A DNA stretch of 64,000 nucleotides from Flavobacteriales bacterium (GCA_947466425.1 CANIBZ010000003.1:47996-111995); one strand, 5' to 3'. Shown: positions 1-8,824, counted from the first letter of the stretch. Notes: generated from the letters alone by a model not told the origin. Numbers and translations are program-made.

Positions 1-357
1 CATATCGCCTACGAAAACGTGCAGAAATGGAACGTGAAATACACCGATCCGAATGCAACAGTTATCGTTGATCCATTAACCGGATTGCCGGTTGAAGACC
101 GCACCTGGGAGTTCGGAGATTTACTTATGCGCCACCTAGTCATAGGCACTGAAATCATTCTCGGAAGCAATGTACGCGTTGGTCTTGGATACAATTATCG
201 CCAAAGAAAAGAATTGTCAATTCCGAATAGACCAGCTACAGCAGGGCTTTCCTTCGGCACAACCGTTAACTTCAAAAAATTCCAATTGAGCTACGCACGA
301 AGCATTTATCACGTGGCGGGTGGTTCCAATCACATTACTTTTACAACTTCAATATAA
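1..357 (+). CDS. porQ: type IX secretion system protein PorQ, C-terminal part
   Basis: The reading frame is open from the first base, so the gene begins outside the window; 118 residues remain. The visible part looks like the end of an outer-membrane beta-barrel: alternating hydrophobic/polar strands, a GLGYNYRQR stretch, then a closing strand with LSYARSIYHVAGGSNH and a short aromatic/hydrophobic terminus. This resembles the C-terminus of PorQ, an outer-membrane component associated with the T9SS (family knowledge). The six T9SS cargo genes in this window fit, but porQ need not be co-regulated with them. The stop lies 4 bases before fbaA. Identity rests on the tail only. Confidence 0.7.
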   Translation, partial: HIAYENVQKWNVKYTDPNATVIVDPLTGLPVEDRTWEFGDLLMRHLVIGTEIILGSNVRVGLGYNYRQRKELSIPNRPATAGLSFGTTVNFKKFQLSYARSIYHVAGGSNHITFTTSI

Positions 358-361
358 AATC

Positions 362-1426
362 ATGAAATTTAAAGCAGGGGTATTATCCGGTGACGAAGTT
401 ACCGAGGTGTTGAACGATGCAAAGGCACACGGTTATGCATTGCCAGCAGTAAATGTTATTTCAACCAACAGCGTGAATGCTGTTTTGGAAACTGCACGCG
501 ATTTGAATTCGCCTGTCGTAGTTCAATTCAGCAACGGTGGCGGAGCTTTCTATGCTGGCAAAGGACTTGACAATAAAAATCAAGAAGCTGCCGTGTTAGG
601 CTCTGTGAGCGGTGCACATCACGTGCATTTAATGGCGAAGGCTTATGGCGTTCCGGTAATTATGCACACAGACCATTGCGCGAAGAATTTACTTCCTTGG
701 ATGGACGGAATGCTAGAGCACGGAATGGCACATTTCGAAAGAACAGGTCGTTCGTTGTTCAGCTCGCACATGCTCGATTTCTCTGAAGAGCCACTTCACG
801 AAAACATAGAATTGAGTGTGGAATATTTCAAGAAGATGACTCAAATGGGAGTAACTCTTGAGATTGAATTGGGTGTTACTGGTGGAGAGGAAGATGGCGT
901 TGACAACAGCCACATCGATAGCAGCAAACTATACACGCAACCGGAAGAAGTGGCTTATGCTTACGAAAACATGAATGCGGTTTCAAATCGCTTCACTGTA
1001 GCAGCTGCCTTCGGAAACGTTCACGGGGTGTACAAGCCAGGAAACGTAAAGCTTTCTCCAATTATTTTAAACAACTCACAAGAGTTCATTCAGAATAAAT
1101 TCAACACAGGATCGAAACCAGTAAACTTCGTTTTCCACGGTGGAAGCGGTTCTTCTCGTGAAGAAATTCGCGAAGCCATTTCATACGGTGCCGTTAAAAT
1201 GAATATCGATACAGATATGCAATACGCATACATGGTTGGAATTCGCAACTACATGTCCAGCAAAGCAGCGTATCTACAAAATCAAATTGGAAATCCAGAC
1301 GGAGACGACAAGCCAAACAAGAAGTTCTACGATCCACGTGTTTGGTTACGCGAAGGAGAGAAAGAATTCGTTGCTCGCTTGAAGCAAGCATTCGAAGATT
1401 TAAATGCAGTTGGACGTAACGCGTAA
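362..1426 (+). CDS. fbaA: class II fructose-bisphosphate aldolase
   Basis: 354 residues, the usual length of class IIA aldolases. It reversibly splits fructose-1,6-bisphosphate into dihydroxyacetone phosphate and glyceraldehyde-3-phosphate in glycolysis/gluconeogenesis. Visible active-site residues match the zinc enzyme of E. coli with an offset of five: HTDHCAK with D104 and zinc ligand H105, E169 in LEIEL, H221 in GNVHGVY, H259 in HGGSGS. The frame is open upstream to 320, but the start at 362 gives the standard MKFKAGV N-terminus 4 bases after the porQ stop. Its stop codon directly abuts the stop of the opposing secreted-protein gene, with no terminator between them. Confidence 0.97.
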   Translation: MKFKAGVLSGDEVTEVLNDAKAHGYALPAVNVISTNSVNAVLETARDLNSPVVVQFSNGGGAFYAGKGLDNKNQEAAVLGSVSGAHHVHLMAKAYGVPVIMHTDHCAKNLLPWMDGMLEHGMAHFERTGRSLFSSHMLDFSEEPLHENIELSVEYFKKMTQMGVTLEIELGVTGGEEDGVDNSHIDSSKLYTQPEEVAYAYENMNAVSNRFTVAAAFGNVHGVYKPGNVKLSPIILNNSQEFIQNKFNTGSKPVNFVFHGGSGSSREEIREAISYGAVKMNIDTDMQYAYMVGIRNYMSSKAAYLQNQIGNPDGDDKPNKKFYDPRVWLREGEKEFVARLKQAFEDLNAVGRNA

Positions 1427-4315
1427 TTAGCGCGTTACTGCTATTGCTTTCACTATTACGGCGTTTTCATTGCTCAATCGCAATTGGTAAACGCCGTTTT
1501 CGTATCCGCTCAAATCTAGGATGTGCAACGTTTGATTGTTGAGTTTCTGCGTTGTAATTAATTTACCCGTGTTATCGAAAATCGATAAATAAGTATTTTC
1601 ATTCATGAAATCCCATTGAATGTTCACCAGATCTCGCGTTGGATTTGGGAATATGCGCAAGTTCGATGCGAATATTTCATGAACAGAAACATCTACGTTC
1701 ACAGTATACTGCTGTGTGCTCTCACAACCGTAGGCATTTGTCCAGGTCAATTGAACTTCGCCTACACCTGTAATAAACTGATCCCAAACAACCTCAATCA
1801 CATTTGTTCCTTGTCCTGAAATAATGGTTCCGCCTGTGACCACCCAATTGTACGTGTAGTCTGGAAGTAAAGCAACGGCATAAGAATAAGTGTTGTTGTA
1901 TACAGCGTTCGGCTCGCCCGAAATGAGTGGAATCTGCGGCTCTGGATATTGTTGAACAGTAACTTGAGAAAAAGAAGAACAGCCATGCACATCGGTGTGA
2001 GTCACACCATAGATGCCCGAGTCAACAATATAAATAGTGTCAGAAACTTCTGTTGTATTCCATAAATTTCCACCTACATAATTCGACCAAAGGGGTGAAG
2101 GTGCGTTTTTACAAATGAACAATTCACCACCAATTACAGGAGCGGCCGGAGCATCGTATGAGTTTACATAGACTGTATCTCCTGTCGCGCAGAGGTCTTG
2201 GAAGGTATAAACGTAGGCGTAGCTTCCTGAAAGAATAGGAATAACTGTTCCTTCAGCGGTTACACCAAAGCCACTCCAAAACCCTCCAACAGGTGAAGCA
2301 TTTGCAGCTAAATCAATCATGTCGCTAGGCATACACACATCCACATCAGGACCTGCTGTCATTTGCAGAGGAATAGCTATGGTGAAATAAGTTGAATCTA
2401 TATTGGTGCATCCATTTCCATCGGTAAATGAATATTGAAAACCGAACGTTCCTTCGGTCGTTGGTGCAAATGTGTTGTTAGAAACATTCAACCCTGTCCA
2501 AGTTCCTAAATCGGGTGTAGCATTCAATGCAAACGGTCCGTTAGAAATACAAACCGAAGTATCCGCTGCAGCTGTAACAATCGGAAGTTCAAAGACTGTA
2601 ATTCCCAGCGAGTCTGTATCCGTGCAACCAAATTCATTTGTAACAAGCAATTGAATCATTTCAGTTTGAATTACAGTAATGGTCGTGTCGCTTGAACCGG
2701 TTGACCAAGATGGAATTCCGATTGTAGAAGTCAGCTGAACTTCATTTCCTAAACAAAATGAAGTTGGACCATTCGCAACAATTGTCGCAACCGGATTAGG
2801 ATTCACAACAACGGTAACAGGCGCTGAAGTGGCAGAACAATTGAAAATATTGGTCAGAGTTACCGTGTAATCTCCAGAGGAATGAACAACGATGGTATTA
2901 TCCATTGAGTTAGTATCCCATAGGTACAAAGAGTCAATGCTACTTGCTAAAAGCACACTATCTCCTTCACAAAAAGTAGTTGCGGACAAAGCAGTAATAA
3001 TAGGATTCGGAAGAGGGTCAACGGTAATTGAAGTGCTAGCTGAAGTGGCAACACAGTTGTCAGCATTGGTAACAGCTACTGAATATGTCCCTGTTGAATC
3101 AACAACAATAGAAGGAGAAGTTTCGCCAGTACTCCACAAATAAGCTGTTCCTGAATTCGCCGTTAACGTTGCCGTGGTATCTGCACAGAAGGTTAATGGG
3201 TTTAACGAAGATATGGTTGCCGTTGGATTCGATACAGTTATAGTTATTGTTCCTGTAGAATTTGAAGTTCCCGCAGTAGCTGTGCACGTGTATGTAGTTG
3301 AAGCAGCTGTTGGCGAAACCACAAGGGTGTTTCCAATAGTACCGCCGTTCCAAACGTAACCAATAACAAAAGAGTTGGTAACCGCAGCAGGTAAGGTAGT
3401 ACCAGCGAATGTTCCGATTTGTGGAATGGCTGCCGAAGGAAATGTTACACCAGCAGTCCCACCTGACGCAGCAATGGTTATAGCCGGACTAGAAGTAATA
3501 GTGCTGAAGTTGGCTTGTGTTCCCATGTCGAAAGGCATGTGAACTATCACGTTCTGCATATTCGCAGAAATTAATTTGCGGTTGTAAATCGCGCTGACAT
3601 CCGCAGCTGTCAAAGCAATTTTCCAAACACGAAATTCATCAAGTTGTCCAAGGTAACCATCATTCGGGTCAGCATCAATGCCACCCAAGGCAGGATAAAA
3701 ATTCCCAAGATTAGGACGGAACGCCACGGTTAAAGGAACCCCGGAATTAGCAGGCGTATTGGCATAGTTGGACCCATTTGCTCGTGTTCCAACTGAAACC
3801 CCGTCAATGAATAGTTCGAAATTGTTGGAAGTATATACAACGGCACAATGGTGCCATCCAATCAAATTCGCGGCGTATGTTAAGCGCGAAGCTGAAAATT
3901 GATGGCTTTGCTCCATCACTGAAATGCCATTTTTTCCAACTGAAATTCCTGAAGATCTTCTTTGTATACCACTATAAATACTCTGTGGGTATACGGCGTA
4001 ATTCTGGCCAGACTCTCCATCATAGATTCCAATACCATCGACATGCTCAGTAAGAAGTGCAATAGAATCAGGTGTATTGAACCAAAACTCATAGGAAAAA
4101 GTTCCTACGGTTTGCTGTTGCACATTGCTCAGGATAATGGCCTGATTGGCTGCGCGAGGAAAATTCAATACTCGATTGGGGAGGTCGGCTGTGGCCGTTA
4201 GTGTCGCGCTTTCTCCAGGACATAAAACCATGTCGTTGGAGGTAATACTTAGCGTTTGCGCATTCGCAATAACTGAAATGACCAAAATGAATGAAAGGAA
4301 TAAATACTTTTTCAT
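1427..4315 (-). CDS. T9SS cargo surface protein with LamG and Ig-like repeats
   Basis: 962 residues. Residues 1-19 form a signal peptide ending at ANAQ. Residues about 45-250 look like a LamG/concanavalin-like jelly roll (YEFWFNTPD, FIDGVSVGT, LDEFRVWKIAL). From about 300 to 860 come several Cys-containing Ig/PKD-like repeats of the type CxGxxxxLxa...YxWSTG...Y.VtVTNxxGC. The last 80 residues are a T9SS type A sorting domain (RIFPNPTRD, then YENGVYQLRLSN), so the mature protein should be exported through the outer membrane and anchored or released there. No catalytic motif is visible; adhesion or glycan binding is a guess. It lies 97 bases after xerD on the same strand. Confidence 0.85.
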   Translation of the reverse strand: MKKYLFLSFILVISVIANAQTLSITSNDMVLCPGESATLTATADLPNRVLNFPRAANQAIILSNVQQQTVGTFSYEFWFNTPDSIALLTEHVDGIGIYDGESGQNYAVYPQSIYSGIQRRSSGISVGKNGISVMEQSHQFSASRLTYAANLIGWHHCAVVYTSNNFELFIDGVSVGTRANGSNYANTPANSGVPLTVAFRPNLGNFYPALGGIDADPNDGYLGQLDEFRVWKIALTAADVSAIYNRKLISANMQNVIVHMPFDMGTQANFSTITSSPAITIAASGGTAGVTFPSAAIPQIGTFAGTTLPAAVTNSFVIGYVWNGGTIGNTLVVSPTAASTTYTCTATAGTSNSTGTITITVSNPTATISSLNPLTFCADTTATLTANSGTAYLWSTGETSPSIVVDSTGTYSVAVTNADNCVATSASTSITVDPLPNPIITALSATTFCEGDSVLLASSIDSLYLWDTNSMDNTIVVHSSGDYTVTLTNIFNCSATSAPVTVVVNPNPVATIVANGPTSFCLGNEVQLTSTIGIPSWSTGSSDTTITVIQTEMIQLLVTNEFGCTDTDSLGITVFELPIVTAAADTSVCISNGPFALNATPDLGTWTGLNVSNNTFAPTTEGTFGFQYSFTDGNGCTNIDSTYFTIAIPLQMTAGPDVDVCMPSDMIDLAANASPVGGFWSGFGVTAEGTVIPILSGSYAYVYTFQDLCATGDTVYVNSYDAPAAPVIGGELFICKNAPSPLWSNYVGGNLWNTTEVSDTIYIVDSGIYGVTHTDVHGCSSFSQVTVQQYPEPQIPLISGEPNAVYNNTYSYAVALLPDYTYNWVVTGGTIISGQGTNVIEVVWDQFITGVGEVQLTWTNAYGCESTQQYTVNVDVSVHEIFASNLRIFPNPTRDLVNIQWDFMNENTYLSIFDNTGKLITTQKLNNQTLHILDLSGYENGVYQLRLSNENAVIVKAIAVTR

Positions 4316-4331
4316 AATTCTTAAGGATGCT

Positions 4332-4361
4332 CAAATATAAGAAGGGATAAATTCTAATCAG
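4332..4361 (-). promoter_or_regulatory. candidate Bacteroidota promoter for the 1427-4315 secreted-protein gene
   Basis: Read on the minus strand, TATATTTG (4339 to 4332) matches the -7 consensus TAnnTTTG, with CTG (one mismatch to TTG) 19 bases upstream. The predicted leader is about 13 bases. This suggests transcription independent of xerD. Confidence 0.5.
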
Positions 4362-4412
4362 TGATAATTAGTGTATTAAGTCTGTGTAAATAAAATGAGA
4401 TTATTGGATTTT

Positions 4413-5309
4413 TCAATTTTTCCCGTAGCGGGGGTGAAACAATTGAATCTCTTCTTTCAATCGTGATCGGTCAATGTGGGTGTATATTTCAGTAGTCGTA
4501 ATGCTTGCATGTCCTAGCATTTCTTGAACAGCCCTAAGATCGGCACCTGCTTCTACCAAATGCGTGGCGAAAGAATGACGGAAAGTATGCGGACTCACTT
4601 GCTTCGGAATTCCAAGGGCAACGCAGTTTTCACGAATGATGGTGAAGATATACATGCGGCTTAATTTCTTTCCTCTTCGATTGAGGAATACAAAATCTTC
4701 GTGACCCGGCGCCAACTTCATGTGATTGCGCATGTGTTCGAAATAATACTGAATCCACTTCGTGGCTTCTTCTCCAATGGGTACAAAACGTTCCTTGTTT
4801 CCTTTTCCGATTATGCGCAAAAGCTGGTCGCTTGTCCGAATTTGTGAGATTTTTAATTCTGTTAGTTCACTAACACGAAGCCCACAGCTATAAAGCGTTT
4901 CAAGTATGGCTCTATTTCTAGTGCCCTCGGGTTTACTCAAATCACAATGTTCAATAATTGAAACCACCTCCTCAATACTTAATACATCTGGAAGCTTTCT
5001 AGAAGTTCTTGGCATTTCAATAAACTCCATTGGATCTAAAGAAATAATTTTCTCAAGTATTAAATAGGAGAAGAAGCCTTTTAATCCGGAAATTATACGA
5101 GACTGACTAGTTGCTTCAAGACCTAATTCATGAAGAAATTTAAGGAAGGAAGTTATGGTTTCATGATTTATCGAAGACACGGCTTGACTTTCAGTGAACT
5201 TTTCGAGTTTTGAAACGTCTTTGAAATAAGCCGAGCGGGTGGCTTCCGACAAAGATTTCTCTAAGCGCAAGTATATATCAAATCCCTTTTTTAATCCAGC
5301 CCAACTCAT
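4413..5309 (-). CDS. xerD: tyrosine recombinase XerD
   Basis: 298 residues, full length. It catalyses strand exchange at the chromosomal dif site with XerC to resolve dimers. Residues 1-95 are the SAM-like core-binding domain; 105-285 the catalytic domain with the complete set R145 (CGLRVSE), K169, H241 and R244 (HTFRHSFATHL), H267 (LGHASITTT) and nucleophile Y276 (YTHI). Bacteroidota carry several related integrases, but the isolated housekeeping setting and lack of mobile-element hallmarks favour the chromosomal enzyme; XerC cannot be fully excluded. A terminator-like hairpin lies 22 bases upstream of the start codon, on the path of any transcript initiated in the gap. Confidence 0.9.
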   Translation of the reverse strand: MSWAGLKKGFDIYLRLEKSLSEATRSAYFKDVSKLEKFTESQAVSSINHETITSFLKFLHELGLEATSQSRIISGLKGFFSYLILEKIISLDPMEFIEMPRTSRKLPDVLSIEEVVSIIEHCDLSKPEGTRNRAILETLYSCGLRVSELTELKISQIRTSDQLLRIIGKGNKERFVPIGEEATKWIQYYFEHMRNHMKLAPGHEDFVFLNRRGKKLSRMYIFTIIRENCVALGIPKQVSPHTFRHSFATHLVEAGADLRAVQEMLGHASITTTEIYTHIDRSRLKEEIQLFHPRYGKN

Positions 5310-5330
5310 GTTACGAAGATAGACAAAACG

Positions 5331-5356
5331 AAAAACCCTCGCGAACGAGGGTTTTT
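5331..5356. terminator. A/T-flanked hairpin in the divergent xerD-rpmE2 gap
   Basis: Perfect 11-bp stem AAAAACCCTCG / CGAGGGTTTTT around a CGAA loop. It has the form of a bidirectional intrinsic terminator. xerD is transcribed leftwards away from it and rpmE2 rightwards, so neither annotated gene needs it as a 3' end. It may end an unannotated RNA or attenuate xerD. Confidence 0.7.
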
Positions 5357-5560
5357 CAGACTAATTACCTAAACAAATTCTAATTAACCAAAACTACTGG
5401 TAACCGTTGTTACTCGGCAGTATACTTAAATATTGTAATGTGCATTTGCACGTGATTTCACAATCTCTAAGCGTTCTTAGACAGGACAAACATATAACTA
5501 CAAATGAGGTCTTTTATCTGAGGTTTTTCGACTTATAAACACAGGAATGTGAAACGGGAC

Positions 5561-5590
5561 TTGTATTTTTAGAAATTTCATGTATATTTG
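5561..5590 (+). promoter_or_regulatory. rpmE2 promoter
   Basis: TTG at 5561-5563, a 19-base spacer, then TATATTTG at 5583-5590: an exact match to the Bacteroidota primary sigma consensus TTG-N19-TAnnTTTG. The predicted leader to the rpmE2 start at 5618 is about 24 bases. Confidence 0.85.
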
Positions 5591-5617
5591 CACTCGTTTT
5601 AATAAAGAATACAGATT

Positions 5618-5875
5618 ATGAAAGCAGGAATACACCCGGATACATACCGTTTGGTAGTTTTTAAAGATATGTCTAACGAGTATGCGTTCTTAGGAAAGAG
5701 CACATGTAACTCTAAAGAGACCATCACGTGGGAAGATGGAAACGAATACCCTGTAATTAAATTAGAGATTACTCAAGCTTCTCACCCGTTTTACACAGGT
5801 AAGATGCAATTAGTAGATACAGCAGGTCGTATTGACAAGTTCAAGACGCGCTATGCAAAATTCGAGAAAAAATAA
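5618..5875 (+). CDS. rpmE2: 50S ribosomal protein L31 type B
   Basis: 85 residues. It is a component of the large subunit at the inter-subunit bridge. The sequence is the longer type B form: it begins [11 protein letters not shown], has the inserted [15 protein letters not shown] segment and ends [28 protein letters not shown]. The CxxC zinc knuckle of type A L31 is absent; only one cysteine is present, so zinc is not expected. It is a single-gene unit with its own strong promoter and a strong terminator at 5901-5927. Confidence 0.96.
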   Translation: MKAGIHPDTYRLVVFKDMSNEYAFLGKSTCNSKETITWEDGNEYPVIKLEITQASHPFYTGKMQLVDTAGRIDKFKTRYAKFEKK

Positions 5876-5900
5876 TAATCATCACCGCTTACAAGGAAAA

Positions 5901-5927
5901 GCCACTCAAGCGAGTGGCTTTTTTTTT
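5901..5927 (+). terminator. intrinsic terminator after rpmE2
   Basis: Stem GCCACTC / GAGTGGC with loop AAGC followed by nine T. It separates rpmE2 from argS. Confidence 0.92.
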
Positions 5928-5949
5928 ACTCAGTCGTCTAAAAACCATG

Positions 5950-5957
5950 TACTTTTG
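5950..5957 (+). promoter_or_regulatory. candidate -7 element for argS
   Basis: TACTTTTG matches TAnnTTTG exactly. No TTG sits 19 bases upstream, where the rpmE2 terminator T-tract ends. If used, transcription would begin about 5 bases before the argS start codon, giving a near-leaderless mRNA. Confidence 0.5.
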
Positions 5958-5965
5958 TACTTCGT

Positions 5966-7759
5966 ATGAAAAACGTCGAAACCGCCTATCAATTGCTTCA
6001 TTCAGCATTGAAGAATGTCTTTCTAAATAACTTCCAAATGGAAGTTTCTGACAGTGAAATCCAAATTCAAAAAACACGCAAAGAATTCGAAGGAGATTTA
6101 ACCGTTGTTACATTTCCGTGGGTGAAGAAATTGGGAAAGTCGCCAGAGGCAGTTGGACAAGCAATAGGCGAGGGTCTTCAAAAAGAAATTCCTGCAATTG
6201 AACGTTTTAATGTGGTAAAAGGATTTTTAAATCTTCATTTCAATGATTCATTTTGGGGAAATCAATTTCAAAATGTCATGCATCTTGAAAATTTCGGTCT
6301 TGCCCCTGCGAATTCAAAGCCAAGAGTCATGGTGGAATATGCTTCACCAAACACCAACAAGCCCCTGCACTTAGGTCACCTTCGAAATATTTTCTTAGGA
6401 TATTCTGTTTCTGAAATTTTCAAGGCGAACGGTCATTCGGTTACGAAAGTGCAGGTGATCAACGATCGTGGAATTCACATCTGCAAAAGCATGATTGCTT
6501 GGTTGGAATCAGGGGCCAATGAAACTCCTGAATCTTCTGGTTTGAAGGGTGATAAGTTGGTTGGAAAATACTATGTTCAATACGATAAGAAATTCAAAGC
6601 GCAAGTCGCCGAATTAATAGCATCTGGTTTAACGAAAGAAGAGGCAGAGGTGCAAGCGCCTATTGCTGTTGGCGCGCGTGAGATGTTGTTGAAGTGGGAA
6701 GACAAAGATTCCGAGACGTTAGCGCTTTGGTCGAAAATGAATGGATGGGTGTATGATGGTTTTGATGTAACCTACAAGACCATGGGCGTCGATTTCGACA
6801 AGTTATATTATGAAAGTGACACGTATATTTTGGGAAGAGACGAAGTGATGAAGGGATTGGAAAGTGGTGTGTTTTTCAAGAAAGAAGACGGGAGTATTTG
6901 GATTGATTTAACGGGTGAAGGATTAGATGAGAAAGTAGTTTTAAGAAAAGACGGTACAGCAATGTACATTACACAAGACATTGGAACAGCCATGTTGCGT
7001 TTCCGTGATTATCCAGATGCGTCTTCATTGGTTTATACCGTTGGAAACGAACAAGACTATCACTTCAAAGTCCTATTCAAAATATTGAAAAAATTAGGGT
7101 TGGAACAAGCGGAGAAGTGCTTCCATTTGAGCTACGGCATGGTTGAACTTCCTGAAGGGAAAATGAAAAGCCGTGAAGGGACTGTCGTAGACGCCGACGA
7201 TATCATGGCTGAGATGAAGCAAGTGGCGAAAGAAGTGGCCGAGGAGCAGGGTAAGCTTGAGGGAATGTCAGATGACGAGAAGGACCACTTGCATCACATC
7301 ATTGGTATGAGTGCATTGAAGTATTTCTTGCTTCGCGTAGACCCGAAGAAGAACATGTTATTCGATCCGAAAGAAAGTATCGACTTCAATGGAAATACAG
7401 GACCATTTATTCAATACGGATACGTGCGCACGCAAGCGATTCTTAGAAAAGTTGAAGGTGAGTTAAGTGAACTGAATAACACCGGTGAACTGCACGGAAC
7501 AGAAAGACAATTGATTAAACATTTGCTCGATCTTCCTGCTGCCTTCGACGATGCTACGAATACGTATAATCCTGCTGTATTAGCGGCATACACTTATGAG
7601 TTGGTTCGCGAATTCAATAGTTTTTATCAGCAATGTGCCATTCTACGCGAACCTAACAACGAAATAAGAGTTTTCCGTTTAGCACTCACCAAGCAAGTTG
7701 GCGAGGTAGTGAAGAAAACGATGAATGTATTGGGAATTGAAATGCCCGAAAGAATGTAA
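5966..7759 (+). CDS. argS: arginyl-tRNA synthetase
   Basis: 597 residues, a class I synthetase that charges tRNA-Arg with arginine in the cytosol. The N-terminal Add-1 domain spans about 1-105; the HIGH motif appears as HLGH at 135-138 in KPLHLGHLRN; the KMSKS-equivalent is the MKSREG segment near residue 400; the C-terminal DALR anticodon-binding domain begins near 460 and contains AAYTYELVREFNSFYQQC. The KMSK variant with KSR is usual for ArgRS. It is followed after 2 bases by ribB, so the two are probably co-transcribed. Confidence 0.97.
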   Translation: MKNVETAYQLLHSALKNVFLNNFQMEVSDSEIQIQKTRKEFEGDLTVVTFPWVKKLGKSPEAVGQAIGEGLQKEIPAIERFNVVKGFLNLHFNDSFWGNQFQNVMHLENFGLAPANSKPRVMVEYASPNTNKPLHLGHLRNIFLGYSVSEIFKANGHSVTKVQVINDRGIHICKSMIAWLESGANETPESSGLKGDKLVGKYYVQYDKKFKAQVAELIASGLTKEEAEVQAPIAVGAREMLLKWEDKDSETLALWSKMNGWVYDGFDVTYKTMGVDFDKLYYESDTYILGRDEVMKGLESGVFFKKEDGSIWIDLTGEGLDEKVVLRKDGTAMYITQDIGTAMLRFRDYPDASSLVYTVGNEQDYHFKVLFKILKKLGLEQAEKCFHLSYGMVELPEGKMKSREGTVVDADDIMAEMKQVAKEVAEEQGKLEGMSDDEKDHLHHIIGMSALKYFLLRVDPKKNMLFDPKESIDFNGNTGPFIQYGYVRTQAILRKVEGELSELNNTGELHGTERQLIKHLLDLPAAFDDATNTYNPAVLAAYTYELVREFNSFYQQCAILREPNNEIRVFRLALTKQVGEVVKKTMNVLGIEMPERM

Positions 7760-7761
7760 TT

Positions 7762-8814
7762 ATGTCAACAGTCGAAGTGAAATTGAACAGTATTGAAGAG
7801 GCCATTGCCGATTTTAAAATCGGTAAAGTGGTTATTGTTGTTGACGATGAGAATCGCGAGAACGAGGGAGATTTCATTGCACCTGCTGAAATTGTTACCC
7901 CTGAGGTTATCAATTTCATGACGAAATTTGGAAGAGGCCTCATCTGCGTTGCCCTTACCCAAGACCGTTGCGAAGAATTGAATCTAGACCTCATGGTCTC
8001 CAACAATACCGATCCGCACAAAACAGCTTTCACCGTTTCTGTAGATTTAATTGGAAATGGCTGCACGACTGGAATAAGCGCGCAGGATAGATCGAAAACA
8101 ATTCAGGCGTTAATTGACCCGAGCACACGCCCTGAAGATTTAGGAAGACCGGGACATATTTTTCCGCTTATTGCAAAAGAAGGAGGAGTGCTAAGGAGAA
8201 CTGGACACACAGAGGCGACAGTTGATTTAGCTCGCTTGTGTGGAATGAAACCTGCCGGTGCGTTGGTTGAAATTATGAACGACGACGGCACTATGGCGCG
8301 TCTTCCGCAATTGCTAGAGATTGCGAAAGAATTGGATTTGAAAATTATTTCGATTGAATCCCTTGTGGCTTATCGCCTTCAACGCGAAACGCTCATTGAA
8401 GAAACCAGAAGAGAGAATAGAAATTGGTTGGGAATGGATGTGGAAGTGATTCACTTCGCAAGTGAATCGCACCAAAGAAATCATGCCGCTTTGAAATTCG
8501 GCAATTGGAGTGAAGATGAAGCTGTTCCCGTTCGCGTGCAAGCGGTTTCGTCTTACGGAGATTTCATAGATGTGCTTCTTCAACAACACAACTCGCTCAA
8601 CAGTGCGCTTCAAACCATTCAAACAGAAGGAAAAGGGTTGCTTGTTTTGTTGGAAAATGAAAAGCGAAACAACGACGATCGCGATTATGGAATTGGCGCA
8701 CAAATTATTCGTGCTTTGAACGTTTCGAAGATGAAATTAATTTCATCGGCTCAGATCAAGCGAAGCGCGCTTGAAGGATATGGTTTAGAAATTTCAGAAT
8801 ACATTACGCTTTAA
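7762..8814 (+). CDS. ribB: 3,4-dihydroxy-2-butanone-4-phosphate synthase with degenerate GTP cyclohydrolase II domain
   Basis: 350 residues. Residues 1-205 are a complete DHBP synthase, which converts ribulose-5-phosphate to the four-carbon riboflavin precursor: DDENRENEGDF at 28-38, RPGH at 129-132, RRTGHTEA at 145-152. Residues 206-350 align in outline with GTP cyclohydrolase II: RVQ..SSYGDFIDVLL near 258-272 and RDYGIGAQIIRALNVSKMKL near 307-326. However, the zinc-binding Cys cluster and its GDxFxSxRCDCG context are missing; no cysteine occurs after residue 160. The cyclohydrolase activity is therefore unlikely and a separate RibA is expected elsewhere. It should not be called bifunctional RibBA. 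Confidence 0.9.
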   Translation: MSTVEVKLNSIEEAIADFKIGKVVIVVDDENRENEGDFIAPAEIVTPEVINFMTKFGRGLICVALTQDRCEELNLDLMVSNNTDPHKTAFTVSVDLIGNGCTTGISAQDRSKTIQALIDPSTRPEDLGRPGHIFPLIAKEGGVLRRTGHTEATVDLARLCGMKPAGALVEIMNDDGTMARLPQLLEIAKELDLKIISIESLVAYRLQRETLIEETRRENRNWLGMDVEVIHFASESHQRNHAALKFGNWSEDEAVPVRVQAVSSYGDFIDVLLQQHNSLNSALQTIQTEGKGLLVLLENEKRNNDDRDYGIGAQIIRALNVSKMKLISSAQIKRSALEGYGLEISEYITL

Positions 8815-8824
8815 TAATAAAGTT

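Larger units (their letters stand above)
5310..5617. other. 308-base intergenic region between xerD and rpmE2
   Basis: No convincing ORF. It holds a terminator-like hairpin near xerD (5331-5356), a dyad GTGCA-TT-TGCAC at 5440-5451, a small stem CTAAG-CGTT-CTTAG at 5467-5480, and the rpmE2 promoter at 5561-5590. The hairpins could belong to a small leftward transcript ending at 5331; I do not recognise a known RNA family. Confidence 0.5.

Noticed and set aside
320..361. Upstream extension of fbaA
   Set aside because: It overlaps the end of porQ, and aldolases of this class start at MKFKAG-type sequence, so ATG 362 is preferred.
2472..3359. Plus-strand ORFs inside the Ig-like repeat gene (and similar ones inside 11842-15045)
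   Set aside because: They are shadows of repetitive coding sequence on the opposite strand, without start signals or domains.
4413..5309. Integrase of a mobile element
   Set aside because: No attachment-site repeats, excisionase or cargo next to it; the sequence fits housekeeping XerD.
5440..5451. Dyad GTGCA-TT-TGCAC as a repressor operator
   Set aside because: A single copy, far from both promoters, with no known regulator; kept only as part of the possible RNA.
7762..8814. Bifunctional RibBA annotation
   Set aside because: The cyclohydrolase half lacks all zinc-binding cysteines.
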